Below are positions 1 through 9,136 of a stretch of 64,000 nucleotides of DNA, piece by piece (within the stretch, counting starts at the first letter, position 1; each line of letters begins with the position of its first letter). This DNA is from Isoperla grammatica (taxonomy: Eukaryota; Arthropoda; Insecta; Plecoptera; Perlodidae). The position numbers and the translations under genes were made by a program. Location of the stretch: NCBI GenBank assembly GCA_945910005.1, contig OX246739.1, positions 73,605,523 through 73,669,522 of the forward strand. Direction: 5' to 3'. The notes beneath the pieces were generated by a model. The model was not told where the DNA came from. It saw only the letters and a list, made by a program, of their open reading frames with translations, and searched no databases.

Positions 1-1095
1 CGTCTAAAAAAGGCACTATACGGCCTGAAACAAGCCCCGCTTAGATGGAACGAACATTTCACATCTTTCCTAAAAAGCCAAGGAATGCATCCATTAAATG
101 TTGAGCAGTGTATCTTCAGAAATGAAGAGGGTACATTGTTCTTAGCCATTTACGTGGATGATGGATTAATAGTTGGAAAAGATAAAACCGAAATAAACAA
201 TTTGCTGAAGAAGTTAGAAGAGAAGTTTGAAATGAACAAGTTCGACAAGGTAGACACATTCTTAGGAATAAAAATTACTAGAGAATCAGACTGGATGAAA
301 CTTCAACAAAAACCTTATGTGAATTCAGTTCTAGAAAAATTTGGAATGGAGAATGCGAAGTCAGCAGTAACACCAATGATACATTATGATAGGAATGAAG
401 AGCAGAAGAAGAGGGAAGACAAGTTTCCATATCGTGAAGCTGTTGGAAGCCTACTATACTTATCGAACAAAACAAGACCAGATATTGCTTATTCCGTAAG
501 TTACAGCAGCCGAACTATGGAAAACCCATCAACAATGGACATTAATAATGTAAAACGCATCATGAGATACTTGGGTTCAACAAAAGGTGATGGTATTGTC
601 TACAAAAGACAAACCGAAGAAAGTGATGGATCTTTACAAGTGATAGGGTATAGCGACTCAGACTTTGCTGGAGACACGGTTACCAGAAAGAGTACAACAG
701 GGTTCGTAATATACTTCTGTGGTGGACCGATAAGTTGGTGCTCAAGAAAACAGCCAATCGTTGCCCTCTCCAGTACTGAGGCCGAGTACATAGCCGCAGC
801 AGACTGTGTTAAAGAGTTGTTGTTTATAAAAGCTCTATTGAATGAACTTGTGAGTAGTGAAGTGAGTATTACTTTAAAAATGGACAATCAAAGTGCTATG
901 ACCATAATTAAAAATGGACAATTCAATCGCAGAAGCAAACATATCGATGTAAGGTTCCACTTCATAAATGAAAAGGTAAAAGAGGGATTGCTTAAAATTG
1001 ATTACTTGTGTAGTGAACAAATGATTGCAGATATTCTCACTAAAGCATTGAATAACGTTAAATTCCTCAAACATAAAAATGCACTTGTTAAATAA
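1..1095 (+). CDS. pol: Copia pol fragment: reverse transcriptase and RNase H (5' end outside window)
   Basis: This is the C-terminal part of a Copia polyprotein that copies element RNA into DNA in virus-like particles. The frame is open from base 1; the first in-frame Met is at 85, but homology to the RT fingers/palm (LYGLKQAP) starts in the first codons, so the true start is upstream of the window. The RT active-site box YVDD is encoded at 151-162. The palm-connection motif RPDIAYSVS follows near 478. RNase H begins near 645 with GYSDSDFAGD, then SWCSRKQ and ALSSTEAEY, and ends with the SKHIDVRFHF and ADILTKAL motifs typical of Copia. The frame ends in TAA at 1093-1095. There is no frameshift or internal stop in the 364 visible codons, so this part could still be translated. 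Confidence in the family is high; activity cannot be told without the missing half. Confidence 0.95.
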   Translation, partial: RLKKALYGLKQAPLRWNEHFTSFLKSQGMHPLNVEQCIFRNEEGTLFLAIYVDDGLIVGKDKTEINNLLKKLEEKFEMNKFDKVDTFLGIKITRESDWMKLQQKPYVNSVLEKFGMENAKSAVTPMIHYDRNEEQKKREDKFPYREAVGSLLYLSNKTRPDIAYSVSYSSRTMENPSTMDINNVKRIMRYLGSTKGDGIVYKRQTEESDGSLQVIGYSDSDFAGDTVTRKSTTGFVIYFCGGPISWCSRKQPIVALSSTEAEYIAAADCVKELLFIKALLNELVSSEVSITLKMDNQSAMTIIKNGQFNRRSKHIDVRFHFINEKVKEGLLKIDYLCSEQMIADILTKALNNVKFLKHKNALVK

Positions 1096-1183
1096 GATTA
1101 ATGATCATAAAGTAGTATGTAGTAGAGTAGCTCAATATGAGAATTCTAAGTGAAATTTATTGTTTATAATCATTAGGAGAAGG

Positions 1184-1448
1184 TGTTGAGAAACTGTAAT
1201 GATCATAGAAAAATAATGTGACAGTAACAACAACAACAGCAACAACAACGATATATCGATTAGTTTATTTTAGTGTGTCTGTGTGGTAACACTGCTATAG
1301 AAGTTGTGGTGGCTGTGCTGTGCAGTGGCCTAAAAATGTAGTTACATGCTAAGTGATCTTTCTGTGTTTAATTATAATAAAGTCTAGTTTATATCCACTG
1401 GAAGACTTTTATATCAACCTTAAAATAACCACAAACTCATCCTCAACA
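1184..1448 (+). repeat. 3' LTR of the first Copia element
   Basis: The LTR is bounded by the perfect 7-bp terminal inverted repeat TGTTGAG (1184-1190) and CTCAACA (1442-1448). A purine-rich tract (AGGAGAAGG, 1175-1183) directly precedes it, as expected of a plus-strand primer site. It holds an AACAACAAC-type stretch near 1225-1250 and an AATAAA polyadenylation hexamer near 1376. Its length is 265 bp. The 5' partner LTR is outside the window, so the right boundary rests on the TG..CA inverted termini alone. Confidence 0.8.
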
Positions 1449-2046
1449 GCAATGTGTTACAAATACCTTTCAAGGGCGCCTTTTTCCTGAAACAAAACCA
1501 TATAAACATATATACAATGACCACCTCACCAGTTTGGTTCACCCACCTCTAGTGATGTCATTCTTCTGCCTGCGAGAACCGGCTGTCACATGCAAGCTTT
1601 ACAGGTAAGTCTTAGATGTGTAGTAAGAAGAAAGTGACTGCAGATATTTTTAGATTGAAATAGTTTTAATCTCCACCTTCTAGTTATGTGACCACCGCCC
1701 AGCATAACAAATAAGTAATATAATATGAAATGAATAAATATGATATGATTGTCTGGTTGTCACGGGTGTGAGGGGTGGTCACATAGCGATGGAGGGGAGT
1801 AGCAGCGGAGCGTCAAACTAAGGACGTTTAGCACACAGAGCGCTGGTTGGTTACTTAGACCAAGTAGAAGACGTACATAATCAGGTGTAGCTTTTGAAAT
1901 CATAAATCAATAATGAATGGTGATATCTTTGCTTCTAATAATGCAGGAAATTAAAATATGTCTTTAAGTAACTCATACGATACATCTAACAGAAGGCAAC
2001 GAGTATGAACGTGTAGACATGTGTGTATATGTCTGTATATTCATAG
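1449..2046. other. Non-coding stretch with a small inverted repeat
   Basis: No gene is visible. A short palindromic unit lies at about 1685-1785: its ends TATGTGACCACC and GGTGGTCACATA are perfect inverse complements over 12 bp around an AT-rich middle, which suggests a small MITE-like insertion. The remainder is unremarkable AT-rich DNA. Confidence 0.5.
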
Positions 2047-2054
2047 GAATAATA

Positions 2055-2328
2055 CCGATAGAGGTGGCTCAGCGGTGAGACGCGAGACTCTAATTCGGGA
2101 GGTCGCCGGTTCGATTCCGGCCACCCGCAGTTCTGACTGAAGGTTTTTCTGAGGTTTTTCTCAGTCGTAAAGGCAAATGCTGGGACTGAGTCATACTATC
2201 AGCCCTCGGACATTCCTTCCCAGCCTATTAACCTAGTTAGTCACCTGAAGACGGGCACATCAGGTAAAGCTGGTGTGCACTGTAAAAGGGATTACTACAA
2301 AAAATTATTATTATTTTTATTATTGTAC
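2055..2328 (+). mobile_element. tRNA-derived SINE, copy A
   Basis: The head is tRNA-like. A box A-type sequence (TGGCTCAGCGGT) and a perfect box B (GGTTCGATTCC) stand at RNA polymerase III internal-promoter spacing, followed by a unique body and a TTATT-rich tail. It is flanked by an exact 8-bp direct repeat GAATAATA (2047-2054 and 2329-2336), the hallmark of LINE-assisted insertion. Two further intact copies with the same head and body occur at 23028-23286 (inverted) and 56996-57262, and diverged relatives near 31.2 and 32.1 kb. It makes no protein and needs a partner LINE to move. The head is too diverged at its 5' end and lacks a foldable acceptor stem for a working tRNA gene. Confidence 0.92.
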
Positions 2329-2336
2329 GAATAATA

Positions 2337-3115
2337 TCACAAAAAATATACGATGCAGTAGCACTTTGAGAGAAACAAGGCCATAAGTAGCAACACAGCA
2401 ACGAAGTATGTTAAATTAAATAAAATTAATTGAAACATGAAATGCAAAATATGATTCATCTGAAAATAACTAATAGTCGGTTTATTGATTAAAAGGTGTT
2501 TAGTGTTTCCTGCTGTGTTTTTTGGCCGCATGACTTTACAGTTGTGTCACTTTCCGTGGTGGAAGATGCAGTGTCCCCGAGTCACCGTTCCACGCCACTC
2601 CTCACATTTGACATGGGTGTTGCTCACAAACGTATGAGTTATACCCTGGAACAAAATAATTCGTGTAACAAGGCCAAATACAGATAGGCCTAAATGTATT
2701 TTCATAAATCTATTGTTTAAACAAGGTGCAATTGTAAAATTTAAATACTTCCAATATAGTCACTGAATGAATGTAAAGTTTGGACAGAGAGTAAAATACA
2801 AAAAACGTTATTTCTTACATGTTTTAATAACACCCCTATTTTAAGATCAATCTTTAACCCCGTTTTACTTCTACTAACATTTAAAAGTATGTTAAGTAAG
2901 TTGCCTGACGATGAATACACAAAGAGGGGCGAAATCATCGGTTGATCTACTTCAAATATCAATCAGATCATCTTTGACGAATTGTTTCAATATCAATCTT
3001 TTCAAAACGAACACTTTTAATTATAAAAATAAATAAAAACAAAATTTTAATTTTAATAATACAAATTTTATCAATAAAATAATGATGATGTTCGTTAATA
3101 TTAGCCGTGTGTTTT
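2337..3115. other. Non-coding AT-rich stretch
   Basis: No gene-like reading frame, RNA gene or clear repeat could be supported. The frames present are short and without recognisable motifs. Confidence 0.5.
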
Positions 3116-3120
3116 AATTT

Positions 3121-3365
3121 TGTTGGAGAAAGTGCGCTATATCACTCTTCAAGTGGTTTGGAATAATCCAAGTGGCTTTGCCTTCAAGTATTTGCAAAGC
3201 ACTTGGACAACAATGATTCTATTTAGTTTGTTGATTTTGCTTGTCCCTAGCAACTGCATAGCAACCATTACACAACATGTAGAGATTGTTCTCATGAAGT
3301 TAAATTGTTAAATTAAATAAGTTTACGTGTTATTTAAAAGCAGTTTTCATCAATTTATTTCATCA
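3121..3365 (+). repeat. 5' LTR of the complete Copia element
   Basis: It starts TGTTGG and ends ATCA. It is identical to 7457-7701 except at 3348-3353 (CATCAA here, TTGCAG in the 3' LTR). A 63-codon reading frame runs through the LTR in both copies, but it is simply LTR sequence and shows no protein motif. As the 5' LTR it should carry the RNA polymerase II promoter; no convincing TATA box is evident. Confidence 0.95.
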
Positions 3366-3379
3366 GGTTATGGGCCCAG
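3366..3379 (+). promoter_or_regulatory. Primer-binding site matching the anticodon arm of initiator tRNA-Met
   Basis: The bases directly after the 5' LTR, GGTTATGGGCCCAG, are the complement of the anticodon stem-loop region of initiator tRNA-Met (which contains CTGGGCCCATAACC), not of a tRNA 3' end. This is the arrangement known from Drosophila copia, where a tRNA-iMet half-molecule primes minus-strand DNA synthesis. The match and its position are seen; the use of a half-tRNA here is inferred from that precedent. Confidence 0.85.
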
Positions 3380-3504
3380 AATGGTTACAGTGCGCATAAT
3401 ACTAGTTTCTGGTTATAAGAACTAGGAGGCTCTTGTGGTGAGTACTAAATACAAGTTTTTTAATTTCCTGAAAGTAGGCCTAGACCTACTAGGCTTTAGA
3501 AGAC

Positions 3505-5988
3505 ATGGCTAAAGCAGGTGATCAGGTGATCACAAAGTTGAATAGTTGTAATTATCAACTTTGGAAATTAAAATTAAAAGTAGTGCTCATGAGGGATGGC
3601 TTATGGGAAGTAGTGAGTCAGCCCAAGCCTGAGCCTGAACCCAATGACTGGGATAAACGCGAGTGCAAGGCCATTGCAGCCATATGTCTCACTGTGGAGG
3701 ATGACCAATTGTTACACCTCGCACAGCTTGAGACGGCACGGAGCATGTGGATAACACTGCAAAGGTTGCATGAGCGCTCTACTATCGGGAGCCGGCTGTA
3801 CCTCATGCGGAAGCTGTACGGCATGAGGTTCACCCAAGGCACCATGCAGGCACACCTCAATTCTATGTTGGAGGTTGTGGGGCAACTGCGTGGTATGGGG
3901 AAGAAGGTCGAGGATGATGACCTGGTAGCCGTTATGTTGTGTAGTTTGCCAGAATCCTATTCCACGCTAGTCACAGCGTTGGAAGGGAGAGACGAGAGAG
4001 ATTTAAATATCGAATACGTCTCCGGTAAGTTGGTCGACGAGTATCAACGTCGTATCGAGTCGACGCGGGACCAGCGCGACAACGAGGTAGCACTCAAGAC
4101 AACTTCTTACGCGCAGAAAGAGGGGAGTTTATCCGGCAAGTCAGGTAGGCCTAAGCCTAAGGAGGAACGCCAGTGTTTCTTTTGTAAAAAGAAAGGTCAT
4201 CTGAAGGCTGACTGTTACAAATATAAAACACACATAAGCAAAACTAAGGAGAAGGCTAACTTCACGGTGGGCAGCCAGGATGTTGGCAGCAGTGCTGCAC
4301 CGCAGCACTCCTTTGCCGTATCAAATACTGCACACAGGCATCAAGGTAAGGGTAACTACTGGTATGTTGACTCCGGAGCTACGAGCCACATGACAAGCAA
4401 CAAACAGTTTTTCACAGCGTTGCAAGATGTAAAGACCCAGGTTTACCTAGCAGACAACTCTACGATCTCTGCAGAAGGCATCGGTAGCGGTTGGTTGACG
4501 TGCAGCTTGCCAAACGGTAAGGTGGAACAAATATACCTTAAGGATGTTCTGTACGTTCCGGAACTTGATGGCGGGCTGTTATCGGTTCAATGTGCAACTC
4601 GTAGTGGGTACAAGGTGACGTTCGAGGGCGCCACGTGCAAGATAATCTACAAGACGGCCGCAATAGCAATAGCTGAACTGGACGGGACACTATTTAGGCT
4701 GAAGTGCAAGACAGGTAACGAAGCAGCGTTGAGTGCACGCAGTGAAGAGTGCATGCACCGATGGCACCGTCGCTTGGGTCATCGGGACCCAGCTGCGATT
4801 AAGAAGCTGTTGACAGAGGGACTAGCTCTAGGCATCCACATTGGTAAATGTGATGCACAGGTGGACTGTGACTGCTGCATTAAGGGGAAGTTAGCTGAAC
4901 TGCCATTCCCAACTAGCGAGACCAGAGCCACCAGGCCAAGTGAATTAGTGCATAGCGACGTATGTGGACCAATGCCTACCACAACGCCGAGCGGTAATCG
5001 GTACATGATTACGTTTGTTGACGATTTCTCACGCTTCACGTTTGTTCGTCTGCTGAAGTCCAAGGATGAAGCAGTAGATGTTGTGAAAGAGTACGTTGCT
5101 ATGGTTCGAACTAAGTACGGACACAGGCCCACTATGTTTCGTACTGACAATGGAAAAGAGTACGTCAACAAGGATCTAAAGAATTTCTTCAAAAATGAGG
5201 GAATACAGCACCAGTTTACGGTGCCGTACACACCTCAGCAAAATGGTGTGGCAGAAAGAAAGAATCGCTCTTTAGTTGAGATGGCAAAATGCATGTTATT
5301 GGATGCTGGACTTGCTGAGAGATTTTGGGGAGAAGCAGTGTGCGCTGCGGCGTACCTTCAAAATCGTCTACCGAGCCGAAGTGTAGACAAGACACCAAGC
5401 GAACTTTGGGATGGTATCAAGCCCGACATAAGTCACATCAGAGTTTTTGGGTCCAAAGTATATTCGCTTGTCCCAAAACAAAAACGCAAGAAATGGGATG
5501 ACAAGGCCATTCTGGGCGTGCTCATTGGTTATGACACCGCCACTAAAGGTTATCGCCTGTTGGATCCAAACACCAACAAGATTTGGATAAGTCGTTCAGT
5601 ACGCATCATCGAGAAGGACGACCCACACATTATTAAGGAAGATTGTGAAATCAGTTTTCAGCCAGAAGGGGTGGCGGATGAAAACTTCGTCAGCGTTCAT
5701 GAAGACACTGAGGTGGACTCAGAGGAGGTTACTGAGTTGACTCGGCAAGAGCCTACAGCAACAGAAGTAACCGCCGGCGATCAGCAGATTGTTCCTCCAC
5801 GACCACGTCGATCACAGAGACAAAACAAAGGGATTCCACCAAGGAAGCTTTCCTACAACGTCAAAGTGGAACAAGTTCGTGAGCCCTCGTCGTGGAAGCA
5901 AGTAATGGAGTTACCTGAACGTGAAAAGAAGATCTGGGTGTCGGCAGCTGAGGAGGAGATGTCATCTCTTATGGAACGTGGAGTGTAG
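3505..5988 (+). CDS. gag-pol: Copia gag-protease-integrase, ending at an in-frame TAG
   Basis: 827 codons covering the first two-thirds of a Copia polyprotein. Domain order: Gag N-terminal region starting MAKAGDQ with the typical NYQLWK motif (residues about 1-190); zinc knuckle C224-C227-H232-C237 (CX2CX4HX4C) that binds element RNA; aspartic protease with D289-S-G; pre-integrase zinc region (HRWHRRLGHRD onward, then CDCCIKGK); integrase core with D485, D548 and E584, giving the DD35E spacing; then the Copia-specific integrase C-terminal region with GYDTATKGYRLLDP. The start at 3505 is the first Met of the Gag domain, 139 bp after the LTR. The frame stops with TAG at 5986-5988, exactly in frame with the reverse transcriptase that follows. 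Usual Copia elements run through this point as one ORF, with a Trp-containing motif just before LPPGR, so the stop is most simply a Trp-codon nonsense change; its downstream context (CAGCTA) is also a known readthrough type. Confidence 0.93.
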   Translation: MAKAGDQVITKLNSCNYQLWKLKLKVVLMRDGLWEVVSQPKPEPEPNDWDKRECKAIAAICLTVEDDQLLHLAQLETARSMWITLQRLHERSTIGSRLYLMRKLYGMRFTQGTMQAHLNSMLEVVGQLRGMGKKVEDDDLVAVMLCSLPESYSTLVTALEGRDERDLNIEYVSGKLVDEYQRRIESTRDQRDNEVALKTTSYAQKEGSLSGKSGRPKPKEERQCFFCKKKGHLKADCYKYKTHISKTKEKANFTVGSQDVGSSAAPQHSFAVSNTAHRHQGKGNYWYVDSGATSHMTSNKQFFTALQDVKTQVYLADNSTISAEGIGSGWLTCSLPNGKVEQIYLKDVLYVPELDGGLLSVQCATRSGYKVTFEGATCKIIYKTAAIAIAELDGTLFRLKCKTGNEAALSARSEECMHRWHRRLGHRDPAAIKKLLTEGLALGIHIGKCDAQVDCDCCIKGKLAELPFPTSETRATRPSELVHSDVCGPMPTTTPSGNRYMITFVDDFSRFTFVRLLKSKDEAVDVVKEYVAMVRTKYGHRPTMFRTDNGKEYVNKDLKNFFKNEGIQHQFTVPYTPQQNGVAERKNRSLVEMAKCMLLDAGLAERFWGEAVCAAAYLQNRLPSRSVDKTPSELWDGIKPDISHIRVFGSKVYSLVPKQKRKKWDDKAILGVLIGYDTATKGYRLLDPNTNKIWISRSVRIIEKDDPHIIKEDCEISFQPEGVADENFVSVHEDTEVDSEEVTELTRQEPTATEVTAGDQQIVPPRPRRSQRQNKGIPPRKLSYNVKVEQVREPSSWKQVMELPEREKKIWVSAAEEEMSSLMERGV

Positions 5989-7440
5989 CAGCTAGCTAAA
6001 CTCCCTCCAGGACGCTCAGCCATATCATCAAAGTGGGTATTCAAGGCAAAACTGGATGCAAAGGGTGAAGTACACACTTACAAAGCGCGGCTAGTGGCGA
6101 GAGGATTCTCACAGCGCTATGGGGAGGACTACGACGAGACATTCGCGCCGGTAGTCAAGCATGAGACAGTACGTGTGCTATTGAGTGTGGCGGCCATTCG
6201 CCAACTTCATGTAAGGCACCTTGATGTTAAATCAGCCTATCTAAATGGAGACCTAGAGGAGGAGCTGTATATGGAACAGCCCCCTGGTTTCGTGGAACCT
6301 GGTCTTGAGCATATGGTGTTGCGCTTAAAGCACAGCATTTATGGGCTAAAACAATCTGCTCGTGCATGGAACAAGAAGGCCACCGAAGCGTTGGCCAGCC
6401 TGGGTTTCGTGTCCGGAAAAGCAGATCCATGTTTGTTTATGAAAAAGGAAGCTTCTGGTAGCACTACATACGTGCTAATATATGTAGATGATCTGCTGGT
6501 TGCAGGAGAATCTGCAGGTGTCGTGCTGGGCATTTGCACGCAACTAAACAAGCACTTTACGACCAAGGACTTGGGTGAAGTAGCTCACTATTTGGGGATC
6601 CAGATCGAGCGAGAAGCAGACGGTTCATTTCTCATCCACCAACGAACCAAGATAGCTCAGTTGTTAGAAGAGCAAGGAATGTTGGAGACGAAGCCATCGG
6701 CCACGCCAATGGAAACAAATTATTTATCGGCAGTGGAAGAACCAAGTACCATGTTGCCAAATAACAAGAAGTATCGTCAAGTAATTGGATCACTTCTGTA
6801 CATTGCTACAGTGTCTAGACCGGACATTGCGGTAGCAGTCAGTTTTCTGAGTCGTCGTGTGGAGTCACCCACAGAACGAGACTGGAAGTCGGTGAAGCGG
6901 GTAATGCGTTACCTGGCTGGAACCATCAATGCCAAACTGCGTCTGTCAGCAAGAAGCAAGATCGAGCTGCAAGGGTACGTGGATGCTGACTGGGCTGGTG
7001 ACAAGATTGACCGGAAATCGACTAGTGGATACATTTTTCAACTGGGCGAGAGCACCGTATCGTGGTCAAGCAGAAAACAGACAATCGTTGCATTGTCGTC
7101 CACCGAGGCAGAGTATGTTGCGGCTGCACATGCTTGCCAAGAGTTGCTATGGCTACGTCAACTGCTGGAAGACATCGGAGCACCAGCTGTGGGTGCTACA
7201 CCAATTTACGAGGACAACCAAGACTGCATTCATTTGATCAAGTCTGATCGTTGCAGTGCCAGAACAAAGCATATCGATGTCAGGCATCATCTAATCAGAG
7301 ACCTACGAGAGCAAGGGATCATCGAGGCGGAGTATTGTCCTACGGAGTACATGACTGCGGACATGTTTACGAAGCCCGTGTCCAAAGAACTTTTGAATCG
7401 TTTTGCCTCGCAAGCTCAGCTAGTGTTTAGCGACGAGTGA
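5989..7440 (+). CDS. pol: Copia reverse transcriptase and RNase H, in frame after the TAG
   Basis: The reading frame continues without shift from the TAG through LPPGR, SKWVFKAK, YKARLVARGFSQ and the RT core. The RT motif LDVKSAYLNGDLEEE holds the first catalytic Asp, YGLKQSARAWN follows, and the YVDD box is encoded at 6481-6492. RNase H starts near 6973 with GYVDADWAGD, then SRKQTIVALSSTEAEY, a DNQDCIHL motif and RTKHIDVRHH. It ends TGA at 7438-7440, 16 bp before the 3' LTR. The first Met after the stop is at 6094, already inside the RT domain, so independent initiation would give an RT lacking its N-terminal end; synthesis of full RT therefore depends on passing the TAG. Apart from that stop the region is intact. 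It is annotated separately because the visible sequence splits the polyprotein here. Confidence 0.92.
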   Translation, partial: QLAKLPPGRSAISSKWVFKAKLDAKGEVHTYKARLVARGFSQRYGEDYDETFAPVVKHETVRVLLSVAAIRQLHVRHLDVKSAYLNGDLEEELYMEQPPGFVEPGLEHMVLRLKHSIYGLKQSARAWNKKATEALASLGFVSGKADPCLFMKKEASGSTTYVLIYVDDLLVAGESAGVVLGICTQLNKHFTTKDLGEVAHYLGIQIEREADGSFLIHQRTKIAQLLEEQGMLETKPSATPMETNYLSAVEEPSTMLPNNKKYRQVIGSLLYIATVSRPDIAVAVSFLSRRVESPTERDWKSVKRVMRYLAGTINAKLRLSARSKIELQGYVDADWAGDKIDRKSTSGYIFQLGESTVSWSSRKQTIVALSSTEAEYVAAAHACQELLWLRQLLEDIGAPAVGATPIYEDNQDCIHLIKSDRCSARTKHIDVRHHLIRDLREQGIIEAEYCPTEYMTADMFTKPVSKELLNRFASQAQLVFSDE

Positions 7441-7456
7441 ACATAGCGAGAAGGGG

Positions 7457-7701
7457 TGTTGGAGAAAGTGCGCTATATCACTCTTCAAGTGGTTTGGAAT
7501 AATCCAAGTGGCTTTGCCTTCAAGTATTTGCAAAGCACTTGGACAACAATGATTCTATTTAGTTTGTTGATTTTGCTTGTCCCTAGCAACTGCATAGCAA
7601 CCATTACACAACATGTAGAGATTGTTCTCATGAAGTTAAATTGTTAAATTAAATAAGTTTACGTGTTATTTAAAAGCAGTTTTTTGCAGTTTATTTCATC
7701 A
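7457..7701 (+). repeat. 3' LTR of the complete Copia element
   Basis: 245 bp, preceded by the purine tract GCGAGAAGGGG and followed by the AATTT target duplication. It is identical to the 5' LTR outside the six-base block at 7684-7689. It should supply the polyadenylation site; no canonical AATAAA is present. Confidence 0.95.
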
Positions 7702-7706
7702 AATTT

Positions 7707-8015
7707 GCATGCTATGTATTTGTTTGTATTCAAGTCGATAGTATATGAAACGTTAAAATAGCAAAACAAAGTTAAAAAAGTCATAATAAAAACTCTTTTC
7801 CACCCCTGCGCATCTATAAAAGATTTCAATCCACTTATCTCAAAGCGATTGCGGAAATGTGGGAAATTTCAATACAATGCTTTAACTTTTCTATAGCCTG
7901 AATTTGCAACGTAGTGGATTTCGTTTAATAGATTTGTTTGCTCAAAATAACTTTATTGTGAAAGTTTCTTGTCGGGAATCGGGATGTTCTGGAAGTAAAT
8001 TGAAATACAACTTCC

Positions 8016-8099
<84 letters not shown>

Positions 8100-8930
8100 G
8101 TGTGCTTTTTCCTGAACTCGATCTCAAAGTATTGTGTAAGTACCGTCTCTCGGCTGAATCACATTAGATATAACTTCCCTAATTAAATTTAAAAAAAAAG
8201 AGAAGGCGACTGTCAAGCATGACACGCAACAATGTCATAGTATTAATATTAATTATTAACATGTTATGCAAGTGTTCGCGCCGAAGAATAACTGCGTTCC
8301 AGAATTTATCAGATTACTAATCTCATTCCGCCAACAGTAATACTTAAGTATTCCAATATTCATACTGGATTACTTCACGTGTTTCAGAAACAATATTTAA
8401 TAATAATTCTATTGGATTTACGATTTCTCTCTATTTACGAAGCAAAACAAATCCCATTAGTGTCCCTTTTATGTACGGCAAGTATTCCTATTAAGAATTC
8501 TGGTATGCAGCTATTAGCTTTTATTTGCATTACGTCATTGTCGCCCCTACAGCTCCACTCATAGTTATTTCTTACCCCCCCCCCCCCCCCCCGTGTCTTG
8601 GCTCATGACCTTCAGTCGGAGACTAGACATCCTAGCAGACAGTTCGTCTCGCTGACACAACAGTCTTCAGCTTGACAGTGCAAACAGTGTGTTCTTCATC
8701 GTGGATTCTTAGAGTTCTTCAATCTTCATCTATCTGATTTCGTGGACATTACTTACTCCGTTCGTTCTATCTATCTCTATGTTACCTGCCGTGTCATTGC
8801 CCATGTGGGACTACATCCACGTGACGTGCCGCGCTGTCTTCACCATCCAGACGTCAACCAACAAATAGTAAGCTCAACACCTTTCATTCTGTAGCCTACG
8901 GTTAAGATGACCTGACGTACCGGTTTGGCA
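7707..8930. other. Non-coding stretch with GA microsatellite and C tract
   Basis: No gene is visible. A GA dinucleotide run of about 80 bp lies at 8016-8097 and a C run at about 8574-8592. The reading frames that cross the GA run are low-complexity artefacts. Confidence 0.6.
8016..8097. repeat. (GA)n microsatellite
   Basis: Nearly pure GA repeat with one AAA interruption near its left end. Confidence 0.95.
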
Positions 8931-9136
8931 TTACCGTTTTAATAACAGTACCGGTACAGTACCGTTTTAATAACATTACCGGTACAGTTCCGTTTAATAA
9001 CAGTACCGGTACAGTACCGTTTAATAACAGTACCGGTACAGTGCCGTTTTAATAACAGTACCGGTACAGCACAGTTTTAATAACACTACCAGTACTGTAC
9101 CGTTTTAATAACAGTACCGGTACAGTTCTGTTTTCA
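8931..9136. repeat. 27-28 bp tandem array rich in ACCGGT
   Basis: About seven and a half units of the form TACCGTTTTAATAACAG followed by TACCGGTACAG. Units vary by one T in the T run and a few substitutions; the ACCGGT palindrome is kept in most units. Non-coding. Confidence 0.85.

Larger units (their letters stand above)
1..1448 (+). mobile_element. Ty1/copia LTR retrotransposon, 3' part only
   Basis: The left edge of the window cuts into a Copia-type element. What remains is an open pol frame (reverse transcriptase palm and RNase H), an untranslated stretch, a purine tract next to position 1183, and a 3' LTR. The order RT then RNase H then LTR, with integrase necessarily upstream, fits Copia rather than Gypsy elements, as do the RT and RNase H motifs. 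It differs clearly in protein sequence and LTR from the complete Copia element at 3121-7701, so the two are different families. The 5' half lies outside the window, so age and target-site duplication cannot be judged. Confidence 0.93.
3121..7701 (+). mobile_element. Complete Ty1/copia retrotransposon, nearly identical LTRs
   Basis: A 4.58-kb element with two 245-bp LTRs (3121-3365 and 7457-7701), a primer-binding site directly after the 5' LTR, one long gag-pol frame in Copia order, a polypurine tract (about 7446-7456) and a perfect 5-bp target-site duplication AATTT (3116-3120 and 7702-7706). The LTRs differ only in a six-base block, so the insertion is young. The frame is interrupted by a single in-frame TAG between integrase and reverse transcriptase; otherwise all catalytic motifs are present. 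It belongs to a different family from the fragment at 1-1448. Confidence 0.97.

Noticed and set aside
3120..7647. Identical 63-codon frame present twice
   Set aside because: It is the LTR sequence itself, repeated because there are two LTRs.
1..7701. Endogenous retrovirus with env
   Set aside because: Domain order with integrase before RT and no ORF after RNase H is Copia; no envelope-like gene is present.
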